40,618 bases of DNA from Methanobrevibacter curvatus (GTDB lineage Archaea; Methanobacteriota; Methanobacteria; Methanobacteriales; Methanobacteriaceae): the NCBI RefSeq assembly GCF_001639295.1, contig NZ_LWMV01000232.1, positions 1 to 40,618 on the forward strand. Reading direction: 5' to 3'. Below are positions 8,701 through 16,373 of this stretch, in pieces (positions within the stretch are counted from its first letter, which is position 1; the number at the start of each line of letters is the position of its first letter). Below the pieces are notes generated by a model, which saw only the letters and a program-made list of their open reading frames with translations, made no database searches and was not told the DNA's origin. The position numbers and the translations under genes are program-made.

Positions 8701-9054
8701 ACAGGGTGTCTGATTTATATGAAAAAATTAAGAGTTTAATAAATTGTTCAAGATGTTTTGAGACAATTATATTATGATTTTCTAAAAGTACAGATGAAAT
8801 TAGTTTTAATTTTTAAAAAAGCTTAATAAAATCATTATATTTTAATTTAAACTATTTTCCATAAAGTCAATTTTTTAGTGATAATAAGTATTGTGGATTT
8901 TTTTCATTGTTAAAATTAAAAGATTAACTTTTAGAATATTGTTTTTAAAGACCAAATAAATTGTACTTTTATAAAATACTAATGTAATATACTCTAAACA
9001 TACTAAACAACATACTAAACCTCTTCAATTTTTTTCAATTATCAGACACCCTGT
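8701..9054. mobile_element. 354-bp element with terminal inverted repeats (MITE-like or IS remnant)
   Basis: The ends are perfect 14-bp inverted repeats, ACAGGGTGTCTGAT at 8701-8714 and ATCAGACACCCTGT at 9041-9054. With small gaps the similarity extends inward to about 36 bp on each side (left GAAAAAATTAAGAG, right GAAAAAAATTGAAGAG). The interior is AT-rich and has no transposase frame. On the minus strand the right end has an Shine-Dalgarno-like GAAGAGG before an ATG that opens only a 14-codon frame. The flanking bases (TTATTTG and TACTATA) are not a target duplication. The element is fused to the truncated 5' end of the surface-protein gene, which suggests a deletion or recombination after insertion. 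Confidence 0.75.
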
Positions 9055-9165
9055 TACTATAATTAGTATTTATTAAAATTATAATGGTATTCTATTAAAA
9101 TTTATTAAAATTTATTAAAGCATTTAAATTTAATTAAACAAGATTATAAACCATAAAAAAAGATA

Positions 9166-10773
9166 ATGATTATTATGAAAGAATTACCTTTGGATATTGG
9201 AACATTTCCTAATTTAATTGAAAATGGTTACATATATGTAGATAAAACAAAATATATTCATGAAATGTATAAACCTGGAAAAAAGTTTTTCCTATCACGC
9301 CCTAGAAGATTTGGTAAATCTTTACTTCTTAGTACCTTAGAAGAATTATTTAAAGGAAATAAAAAACTCTTTGAAGGATTATATATTCAGGATAAATGGG
9401 ACTGGGAAAAAAACTATCCAATAATTAAGCTCGATCTAGGAAAAAGGAGCTATGATACTAGTGACGAACTAAAATTATCCCTTAATAACTTTGTTAAAGA
9501 AACAGCAGCAGAAAACAAAATAGAAATATCTGGAGACTTGTTAAAAGATAACTTTGCTAAATTAATACGAGACATATATAATAAAACTGGTAAAAAACTT
9601 GTTATTCTTATTGATGAATATGATAAACCAATTATAGATAATATAAATGACTATAATATAGCTGATGGAAACTGTAAAGTATTAAATAATTTTTATGGTG
9701 TTTTAAAGTCTAGTGAGGAATTTATTCAATTTATTTTTTTAACAGGGGTTACTAAATCCTCTAAAACATCTATATTCTCGGGTCTTAACAATATAACTGA
9801 TATTACTCTTGCTTATCCTTGTATTTGTGGCTACACTCAAGAAGAATTAGAATACTATTTTAAAGAATATATAAATAAATTTAGTGAGGATAATGATATT
9901 TCTAACTCTAGTTTACTATCTTTAATTAAAGAATGGTATAATGGCTATTCTTGGGATGGTGAAAATAGAGTATATAATCCTTATTCTATATTGTCACTAT
10001 TTTTCAAGGGTCAGTTTAACAATTATTGGTTTGAAAGTGGAACACCTTCTTTTTTAATAGATTTTATCAGTAATAATTCTAATAATAATAACAATAATTT
10101 AAATGTTTTATTTAATCCAAATAAGACTATTCATGGTGAATTTCCTAATTTTCAATTAAAAAATCTAGATTTCACTACATTATTGCTACAAACGGGCTAT
10201 TTAACTATTAAAGATGTAGATATTGTTGTAGGTGAGCTTCCATCTTACACTCTTGATATTCCAAATAAAGAAGTTAATGATTCTTTGTTTACTTCAATAA
10301 TCACAGAATATACTAATGAAAATACTGGGGATGTTGTTTTTTTAGCTCGTAAAATTCTAGATGAAATTATTAAAATAGATAACAATGGCTTACAAAATTC
10401 ATTTGATAGTCTAATTAGCAGTATTCCATCTCTATTATGTGGTAATATTAAAAAAAATGGTTTAATTGAGTCTTTCTATCATGGTATGCTATTTTCATGG
10501 TTTAAATTAATGGGATTTTTTATTCAGGGTGAAATTTTAACTTCCACAGGTAGACTTGATGCAGTTTTTAAAAAAGAAGACCTTGTAGTTCTTGTTGAAG
10601 TCAAATATAGCTTAACTGAGTCTTTAGATAAGATGGTTGATAAAGCAATCTCACAAATTATGGATAAAAAATACTACTTACCATACACAGATTACAATGT
10701 TATAATCCTTGGTGTTGCATTTGGAGACCGTGAAGTTAAATCCCATGTGGAACCATTAAATATTTTATCTTAA
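9166..10773 (+). CDS. AAA-ATPase-like protein with C-terminal PD-(D/E)XK nuclease domain
   Basis: The protein (535 residues, or 532 from the ATG at 9175, which matches the MK-LP start usual in this family) belongs to the AAA-ATPase_like plus PDDEXK_9 family (Pfam PF09820/PF08011). This family is present in many copies in Methanobrevibacter and gut bacteria, and its cellular role is unknown. The N-terminal domain has YVDKTKYI at 24-31 and the characteristic P-loop variant SRPRRFGKS at 44-52, with Walker B VILIDEYDK at 146-154. The C-terminal nuclease motif is D465 (GRLDAVF) followed by E478-V-K480 (VEVKY), so both active sites look intact. No Shine-Dalgarno is obvious. The gene stands alone between accessory DNA and housekeeping genes. 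A selfish or defence role is sometimes suggested for the family but is not shown here. Confidence 0.9.
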   Translation: MIIMKELPLDIGTFPNLIENGYIYVDKTKYIHEMYKPGKKFFLSRPRRFGKSLLLSTLEELFKGNKKLFEGLYIQDKWDWEKNYPIIKLDLGKRSYDTSDELKLSLNNFVKETAAENKIEISGDLLKDNFAKLIRDIYNKTGKKLVILIDEYDKPIIDNINDYNIADGNCKVLNNFYGVLKSSEEFIQFIFLTGVTKSSKTSIFSGLNNITDITLAYPCICGYTQEELEYYFKEYINKFSEDNDISNSSLLSLIKEWYNGYSWDGENRVYNPYSILSLFFKGQFNNYWFESGTPSFLIDFISNNSNNNNNNLNVLFNPNKTIHGEFPNFQLKNLDFTTLLLQTGYLTIKDVDIVVGELPSYTLDIPNKEVNDSLFTSIITEYTNENTGDVVFLARKILDEIIKIDNNGLQNSFDSLISSIPSLLCGNIKKNGLIESFYHGMLFSWFKLMGFFIQGEILTSTGRLDAVFKKEDLVVLVEVKYSLTESLDKMVDKAISQIMDKKYYLPYTDYNVIILGVAFGDREVKSHVEPLNILS

Positions 10774-11296
10774 TTAAGCAGAAAACAATACATAAAATAT
10801 AAAAAAAATAATAGAGTCGATTTATTTTGGTTGAAACAGTAAAAACTACTTTAAATTTAAATAAAGGCAATGAAGAATATAAAAATAATAGCTTTAAATA
10901 AAGAAACAGCACAAACAAAATATCTACTAAAATATATTAGAAAATAAAGAATGAATGGTGTATAATAGTTATTTATAGTTAAAAAACTTAATAATGAAAT
11001 TAAAGAACAAACAAAAGATATAAAAATAGATGTATAATTATTAATAAAATATTATGAGATATTTAAAAAAAGAAAGCACAAAAGATGTTTTTTTGATTTT
11101 GATTTTGGTTTTTTGGAAAAATATTAATAGAAGATAGAACAAATATAAATATAGAATAAACAAATTATAGATATTATAATAAAGATATTTAAAACTAAGA
11201 TTAGAAATAGCTTTTAATTATATTAATTCTTTTAAAAATTATTAAATAATTTATTAAATAATTTATTATTAAAATATTTAAATATGAGGTTAAATA
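10774..11296. other. AT-rich gap, no gene recognised
   Basis: This 523-bp stretch between the ATPase/nuclease gene and the M42 peptidase gene contains only short frames with lysine/asparagine-biased codons, and none has a recognisable product. A T-rich run at about 11088-11117 could be a terminator. A GAGG Shine-Dalgarno at 11286-11289 serves the following gene. Confidence 0.4.
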
Positions 11297-12328
11297 ATGG
11301 AATTATTAGAAAAATTAGTTAATGCTTCAGGAATCAGTGGATTTGAAGGAGAAATTGCTGAAATCTTAAAAAAAGAACTTAGTAATCATGTGGATGATAT
11401 TGAAGAAGATATCATGGGAAATTTAATAGCTATTAAAAAACCTAAAAAAGCAGATAATGGCTTAAAAGTAATGTTAGCATCACATATGGATGAAATAGGG
11501 CTTATTGTAAGACACATTGATAAAGATGGCTATATTTTATTTTCTAAAATTGGTGGCATTAATGATCAAATGTTAATGAATCAAATGGTTACAGTAAACA
11601 CAAAAGATGGTGAAATTTCTGGAGTTATTGGAGCAAAACCACCTCACAGAATGAAAGAAGCAGAAAGAAAAAAAATCATTGATCATGAAAACATGTTTAT
11701 TGATATTGGAGCTGTTGATAAAGAAGATGCAGAGAAAATGATTGAAATTGGAGACCCTATAAGCTTTAAACCTAACTTTGAAAAGTTTCCTAATGATTTA
11801 ATCATGGGAAAAGCATTGGACAATAGAATTGGCTGTTATGTAATGGCTGAAGTCTTAAAAAAAGTTGATTCAAAAGCTACAGTTTATGGTGTTGGCACAG
11901 TTCAAGAAGAAGTTGGTTTAAAAGGAGCAAAAACATCAGCATTTAAAATAAATCCTGATTTTGCATTGGCTTTAGATGTTACAATTGCTGGAGATCACCC
12001 TGGAATCAAAGAAGATGAAGCACCAGCTAAAATAGCTAAAGGTCCAGCTATTATTTTAGTGGATGCAAGTGGTCGTGGTTTAATCACTCCTCAAAAGGTT
12101 AAAAAACTTTTAATTAATGGAGCAAAAAAAGCTGGAGTCAACTATCAGTTAGAAGTTGGTGAAGGTGGAACTACTGATGGAACAGCTATTCATTTGACTA
12201 GAGCAGGTATTCCTACTGGTGTTGTATCTGTTCCTACAAGATATATTCATACTACAGTTAGTGTTGCCAATTTTAATGATATAAAAGAAACTATTGATTT
12301 ATTGGTCGCCACAATAAATGATATTTAA
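11297..12328 (+). CDS. M42 family metallo-aminopeptidase
   Basis: This cytosolic enzyme removes N-terminal residues from peptides. The family (FrvX, TET and endoglucanase-like proteins) forms large tetrahedral dodecamers with two metal ions per active site and helps recycle peptides. The 343-residue length is typical. The metal ligands and catalytic acids can be placed: H63 and D65 in ASHMDE, D175 in GKALDNR, E204 and E205 in TVQEEVG, D227 in ALDVT, and H318 in RYIHTT. All are present. The ATG follows a good Shine-Dalgarno (GAGGTTAA). The gene stands alone, followed by T-rich DNA. Older annotations often call such proteins endoglucanase or cellulase; that name is not supported by the active site. 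Confidence 0.94.
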   Translation: MELLEKLVNASGISGFEGEIAEILKKELSNHVDDIEEDIMGNLIAIKKPKKADNGLKVMLASHMDEIGLIVRHIDKDGYILFSKIGGINDQMLMNQMVTVNTKDGEISGVIGAKPPHRMKEAERKKIIDHENMFIDIGAVDKEDAEKMIEIGDPISFKPNFEKFPNDLIMGKALDNRIGCYVMAEVLKKVDSKATVYGVGTVQEEVGLKGAKTSAFKINPDFALALDVTIAGDHPGIKEDEAPAKIAKGPAIILVDASGRGLITPQKVKKLLINGAKKAGVNYQLEVGEGGTTDGTAIHLTRAGIPTGVVSVPTRYIHTTVSVANFNDIKETIDLLVATINDI

Positions 12329-12799
12329 TTTAACTAATTTTTTAGTGTTTTTTTGATTTTATAGATTATATTTTATTATTTTATATTTTTTCATTTTTTT
12401 TTTATTTTATATTTTATATTTTTTTATTTTTTAAGAGGCTGTGCAATGATTATTTTTTTGTAAAAACAGATATTTAATTAAAATGTTTAAAACATTGTAA
12501 AAGATTAATATATGTTTTTATAAAAAATAAATATTTAAAAATAATTATAATTATTAAAAAACTTTTATTTAAATCGGTTTTCTTTATTTTTGAGAAAACT
12601 TATTTGATCAAACTTTTTTTAAAAGTTTGTTTTAAAGGTTCTCCTAATTAGCAAATAACTTATATTAACTAGTTAAATTTAAATTAAAATATTTTAAATA
12701 ATAACAAAAATTAAAATATTTTAAAGAATAACAAAAAAAATAATTATTTTTAGCAAATAGATATTATTATATTTTTTAAGAATTTAATGAAGGATTCAT
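12329..12799. other. Gap with T-rich terminator region and a 9-bp hairpin
   Basis: Directly after the peptidase gene are T-runs (12339-12357 and on to about 12432) that fit an archaeal oligo-T terminator. At 12609-12629 a perfect hairpin is present: CAAACTTTT, loop TTT, AAAAGTTTG. The motif GAGGCTGTGCAATG at 12435-12448 resembles the ends of some insertion sequences, but no partner end was found. No coding frame is supported. The Shine-Dalgarno for aroD (GAAGGAT) is at 12788-12794. Confidence 0.5.
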
Positions 12800-13483
12800 A
12801 TGCATGATACTAAAATAGCTATTCCAATTTTTAAAGAAAAAAAAGAAGATATTCTACAAACTGCAGAAGAATACATAGATAAAGGTGTGGATATTCTTGA
12901 GTTAAGGGTAGATGCAATTTTAAATCCTCAACCTAACGAAATAAAATATATAATATCTGAAATTAACTTTCCTACAATAGCTACCAATAGAATAAAAAGT
13001 GAAGGTGGTTATTTTAATGGAACTGAAGAAGAAAGAATAGCTATTTTAAGAGAATGTAGCGATGTAGCAGAATATGTCGATGTTGAACTTAAAACTGATG
13101 AAAAATTAATAGATTCAATAGTTGAAACTGGTTGTAAAACTATTATTTCTTTCCATGACTTTTTAAAGACTCCTCCTGTTGATGATATGCTAAATATTGT
13201 TAAAAAAGAATCTGAAATAGGAGATATTGCAAAAATAGCTGTTATGCCTCAAAAATTAGAAGATACAATCAATGTTTTAGCTATTTTATCACGATGTGAC
13301 AACACAATAGCTATTTCTATGGGAGACATGGGTAGCTATACTCGAGTTATTGCCTCTAAGTTTAATTCTCCTATTACTTTTGCTGCAAGTGATGATGTTA
13401 CTGCACCAGGTCAAATAGACTTTGAAACCATGAAACAGCTATTGAATTTGGATTTTATTGACTGTGATGAATTATTAGATTGA
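12800..13483 (+). CDS. aroD: 3-dehydroquinate dehydratase, type I
   Basis: AroD catalyses the third step of the shikimate pathway, dehydrating 3-dehydroquinate to 3-dehydroshikimate through a Schiff base. The 227-residue protein is one TIM-barrel domain. ELRVDAI at 34-40 is the substrate-binding strand, H119 in IISFHDF is the general base, K145 in AKIAVMP forms the Schiff base, R182 in MGSYTRV and Q205 in APGQI contact the substrate. All are intact, so the enzyme should be active. The ATG is preceded by GAAGGAT. The gene is not linked to other shikimate genes here; the next gene is a membrane-anchored peptidase with its own strong ribosome site. Confidence 0.95.
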   Translation: MHDTKIAIPIFKEKKEDILQTAEEYIDKGVDILELRVDAILNPQPNEIKYIISEINFPTIATNRIKSEGGYFNGTEEERIAILRECSDVAEYVDVELKTDEKLIDSIVETGCKTIISFHDFLKTPPVDDMLNIVKKESEIGDIAKIAVMPQKLEDTINVLAILSRCDNTIAISMGDMGSYTRVIASKFNSPITFAASDDVTAPGQIDFETMKQLLNLDFIDCDELLD

Positions 13484-13584
13484 AAAAACATAAACAATGC
13501 GATTATATTTAATATCATACAATTGTATTTAAATTATCCTTACATTATTTGTCATGAAAATTTTAGTAAAATAAAGGAGATATT

Positions 13585-14211
13585 ATGAGCTCAAGAGATA
13601 AGTATTTAGCTATTGGATTAATTGTACTTATATTCTTAGGTATAGGTGTTTTTTTATTATCTGATGATAGTTATGTTTCTATTTATGTTAATGGAACGGA
13701 TACTCTAGTTAAGTCTTTTTCCATAAATGTCTTTAATAATAATTCAGCTATGAATCAAGAAATTTTTCAATTCATAAAAGTTGATGTAAATGATGTTAAT
13801 TCTAATGTTGACACGATTAGATCAAATATAACAGAAATTGCTCATAGTTATGGATATAAGGATGTGACGGTTAAAATTGAATCTCAATTTGGTGAAAATC
13901 AATTACCAATGATGACTTCTGTAGTTGGAAGGTCGATGCTTCCAAAGATTCATGATGGGGAGAAAATAATTGTGTTAAAAACAAAAGATATTAATGTTGG
14001 AGATGTTGTTGTTGCCAAAGATGATGAATTTGGTCTTTTAATAAAAAGAGTTGGAGAGATTAAAGGAAATAATGTTTTTTTAATATCTGATAATGTTAAA
14101 GAAACTCGAATGGAAAATGGGGTTTTAACTACTTTTGTTGGTGTTAGAAAATGGACACATTTATCTAATATTGTTGGAATAGCTAAAATATACAATGTTC
14201 AGATTAATTAA
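13585..14211 (+). CDS. Membrane-anchored S26/S24-type signal peptidase-like protein
   Basis: This 208-residue protein has one N-terminal membrane segment (about 7-26), an unusual spacer domain of about 80 residues facing outwards, and a peptidase domain of the signal peptidase I/LexA fold. The probable nucleophile is S117 in VVGRSMLP and the general base is K154 in LLIKRVGE, followed by ISDN near 172-175. A Ser-Lys dyad is the bacterial type; the standard archaeal and eukaryotic Sec11 enzyme uses Ser-His. It may therefore be a second, specialised peptidase rather than the main signal peptidase. It starts after a very good Shine-Dalgarno (AAAGGAGAT) and is followed by a T8 tract that could end transcription. 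Substrates are unknown. Confidence 0.8.
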   Translation: MSSRDKYLAIGLIVLIFLGIGVFLLSDDSYVSIYVNGTDTLVKSFSINVFNNNSAMNQEIFQFIKVDVNDVNSNVDTIRSNITEIAHSYGYKDVTVKIESQFGENQLPMMTSVVGRSMLPKIHDGEKIIVLKTKDINVGDVVVAKDDEFGLLIKRVGEIKGNNVFLISDNVKETRMENGVLTTFVGVRKWTHLSNIVGIAKIYNVQIN

Positions 14212-14212
14212 C

Positions 14213-14221
14213 TTTTTTTTA
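14213..14221 (+). terminator. Oligo-T terminator after the S26-type peptidase gene
   Basis: A run of eight T bases begins two bases after the TAA stop. Oligo-T tracts terminate archaeal transcription without needing a hairpin. It separates the peptidase gene from the DtxR-type regulator downstream. Confidence 0.5.
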
Positions 14222-14317
14222 GGTTAACCAAAATATTTATATAATTAGAGATACAATGTATTTATAATAAATCATTTGATATTTATCATAGATATTTATT
14301 AATTTTTTTATAAAATC

Positions 14318-14492
14318 TTTTTAATTAATTAATTACATTTGATATTTTTAATTAATATACATTTGATTTTTTAATTAATATACATTTGATTTTTTAATTA
14401 ATTAATACATTTAAATCAAATTAATATATTTCTATATTATATTAATATGTTTTAATAAAATCTAATATAGTTTAATAAAATCTAATATATTT
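14318..14492. repeat. 23-25 bp tandem repeats upstream of the DtxR-type gene
   Basis: TACATTTGAT recurs at 14334, 14358 and 14381, with a partial copy at 14406, each preceded by TTAATTAAT, giving a period of 23-25 bp. A second small array follows, with TTTAATAAAATCTAATATA twice at about 14452-14491. The arrays fill most of the 340-bp gap before the metal-dependent regulator gene. They could be spaced operator half-sites or neutral slippage products. Confidence 0.7.
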
Positions 14493-14560
14493 TGTATTTA
14501 ATTAATATATTTCAATCAGATAAGTGTTATTAGTAATAGTATCATTTCTTAGTGATTTTT

Positions 14561-15277
14561 ATGTCTAAAGAGTTAAGTGAAAATATAGAGGAATATTTAG
14601 AAGTTTTATACAAATATGGGGACATTGACACCTATGTATCTACAACTAAAATTTCTAAATCATTGAAAATAGCTCCAGGTAGTGTAACACAGATGCTAAA
14701 AAAACTTGAAAAAGAAGGTTATATTCACTATGCACCGTATAAAGGAGCAATGTTATCTAACGATGGATTTAAAATAGCTAAAAAAATCACTCGCAAACAT
14801 AGAATTCTTGAAAGATTTTTAAGAGATGTTTTAAATATTAAAGATGAAAATATACATCAACAAGCTTGTGACATGGAACACTCACTTTCTGATGAAGCAG
14901 AAAGGGCAATGTGCCATATCTTAGAACAACCTACCATATGTCCAGATGAAAAAATAATTCCTGTTTGTGACTTTGATTTTAAAACTTGCCAAGAATGTAT
15001 TACCAATGAATCATCAGATATAAATGAAATTGGAATGAGAACTAACAATCTAATATCTTTAGGTCAACTTCATTTAAATGAAACAGCTGAAGTATCATTC
15101 ATACGTGGAAATGATGACATATTAAAGGGTTTAATTTCAAAAGGGATAGCTATTGGAACGAAAATTATGCTTTCAGAATCAATTGATGAAAATGATTTAA
15201 ATGTTGAAGTAAATGATTCAAAAATCAAGTTACCAAAAAACTTGTCAAATAACATTTTTGTAAATGTTTTAAATTAA
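14561..15277 (+). CDS. DtxR/MntR-family metal-dependent transcriptional regulator
   Basis: This regulator most likely senses Fe2+ or Mn2+ and represses metal-uptake genes. From the ATG at 14561 it has 238 residues; an in-frame GTG three codons upstream is a less likely start. An N-terminal winged helix (about 1-70, with [18 protein letters not shown] as the recognition region) is followed by the metal-binding dimerisation domain (C103, E106 and H107 in [15 protein letters not shown]) and a C-terminal FeoA-like SH3 domain (about 160-238). Cysteines at 127, 136, 143 and 146 lie in the place where relatives carry a CPHG-type motif and could form an extra metal site. The gene is two bases upstream of the ribosome site of the exonuclease III gene, so the two are probably one transcript. 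No metal transporter gene is adjacent. Confidence 0.9.
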   Translation: MSKELSENIEEYLEVLYKYGDIDTYVSTTKISKSLKIAPGSVTQMLKKLEKEGYIHYAPYKGAMLSNDGFKIAKKITRKHRILERFLRDVLNIKDENIHQQACDMEHSLSDEAERAMCHILEQPTICPDEKIIPVCDFDFKTCQECITNESSDINEIGMRTNNLISLGQLHLNETAEVSFIRGNDDILKGLISKGIAIGTKIMLSESIDENDLNVEVNDSKIKLPKNLSNNIFVNVLN

Positions 15278-15291
15278 TTGGGGGTAATAAA

Positions 15292-16065
15292 ATAAAAGAA
15301 TTAACTTTAATTTCATGGAATGTCAATGGCATACGTGCAATTTCAAAAAAAGGTTTTTTAGATTGGATGAAAGGAAACCCAGCAAACATTGTTTCAATTC
15401 AAGAAACAAAAGCCCACAAAAAAGATTTAAATGATGAAATCATAAATATTCCAAACTATAAAAGCTATTTTTCATCTGCAGAACGTAAAGGATATAGTGG
15501 AGTTGCAACTTATAGTGATGTAGAACCAATTTCTGTTTCTAAAGGTTTTCATATTGAAAAATTTGATAGTGAAGGTAGGGTTCTGCAATTGGACTATGAA
15601 AATTTCTCACTTTTAAATATTTATTATCCTAACGGTGGTATGAATGATGAAAGATTGAGATTTAAGTTAGAATTTTATGATGCTTTTTTACAATATGCTA
15701 ACCTTTTAAAAGATCAAGGTAAAAATATTATTATCTGTGGAGATTTTAACACTGCCCATAAAGAAATTGATTTAGCCCGTCCTAAACAAAATGAAGATAT
15801 CTCTGGCTTTTTACCGATTGAACGTGAATGGATGGATATTTTTGAGAGTAATGGCTATGTTGATACTTTTAGAGAGTTTAACCCAAATCCAGACAACTAC
15901 ACTTGGTGGAGTTATAGAACCAAAGCAAGAGATAGAAATGTAGGATGGAGATTAGATTACTTTTTTGTAAATGAAGAATTTAAACACAATGTTTTAGATT
16001 CATATATCCTTTCAGATATTTTAGGTTCTGACCATTGTCCAATATCTATTAAAATTAAAATTTAA
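15292..16065 (+). CDS. xthA: Exodeoxyribonuclease III, apparent ATA start codon
   Basis: ExoIII-type AP endonucleases cut DNA at abasic sites and trim 3' ends in base excision repair. The first ATG in frame is at 15367, but 25 codons upstream of it encode essential family sequence ([11 protein letters not shown]), including the conserved active-site Asn. This region must therefore be translated. No ATG, GTG or TTG is in frame there; the best start is ATA at 15292, six bases after GGGGGT, giving 257 residues, close to the usual 260-270. Later motifs are intact: IQETKA (Glu), [16 protein letters not shown], and GSDHCP with the catalytic His near the end. It follows the DtxR-type gene by 14 bases and may be translationally coupled. 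A G-to-A change or sequence error in the start codon is the alternative. Confidence 0.88.
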   Translation: MKELTLISWNVNGIRAISKKGFLDWMKGNPANIVSIQETKAHKKDLNDEIINIPNYKSYFSSAERKGYSGVATYSDVEPISVSKGFHIEKFDSEGRVLQLDYENFSLLNIYYPNGGMNDERLRFKLEFYDAFLQYANLLKDQGKNIIICGDFNTAHKEIDLARPKQNEDISGFLPIEREWMDIFESNGYVDTFREFNPNPDNYTWWSYRTKARDRNVGWRLDYFFVNEEFKHNVLDSYILSDILGSDHCPISIKIKI

Positions 16066-16373
16066 TTTTTCAAGTATGGTTTATAATATTTTATTATTAC
16101 TTTAATATTTTATACTATTTTTTTTACTTTTTTTTTTAAAAAAAATTATTAAGATTATTAAAACTATAAAATATTATTAAAATTATAAAAGATTGTTAAA
16201 ATTATAAATATTATAAATACAATATATTTTAATATATTAATTTAATATGATAATTTTTCATTTGAATTTAATAATTTTTACACTTAATATGATATTTTTT
16301 CATTTAATTTATAATTTTCATTTAATATATTAGTATTGCATATCTTTTTTTAAAACAGCAAAAATGTGAGTAT
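16066..16373. repeat. AT-rich gap with about 20-bp degenerate tandem repeats
   Basis: After a T-rich possible terminator (about 16079-16138) come three degenerate units of ATTATTAAAATTATAAAA type at about 16146-16212. A second pair follows, with TTAATATGATAATTTTTCATTTGAATT near 16242 and a related segment near 16286. No gene is seen. The region carries the presumed rad50 promoter. Confidence 0.45.

Noticed and set aside
8640-8815. Extension of the surface-protein frame through the inverted-repeat element as its native N-terminus
   Set aside because: The frame is open into the element but has no start codon there, and the sequence beyond 8700 belongs to the element ends.
10774-11296. Possible decayed gene between the ATPase/nuclease gene and the M42 gene
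   Set aside because: Short Lys/Asn-rich frames are expected in such AT-rich DNA, and no fragment matched a family I know.
12435-12448. GAGGCTGTGCAATG as the end of an insertion sequence
   Set aside because: No matching opposite end or transposase remnant was found nearby; a single similarity of 14 bases is not enough.
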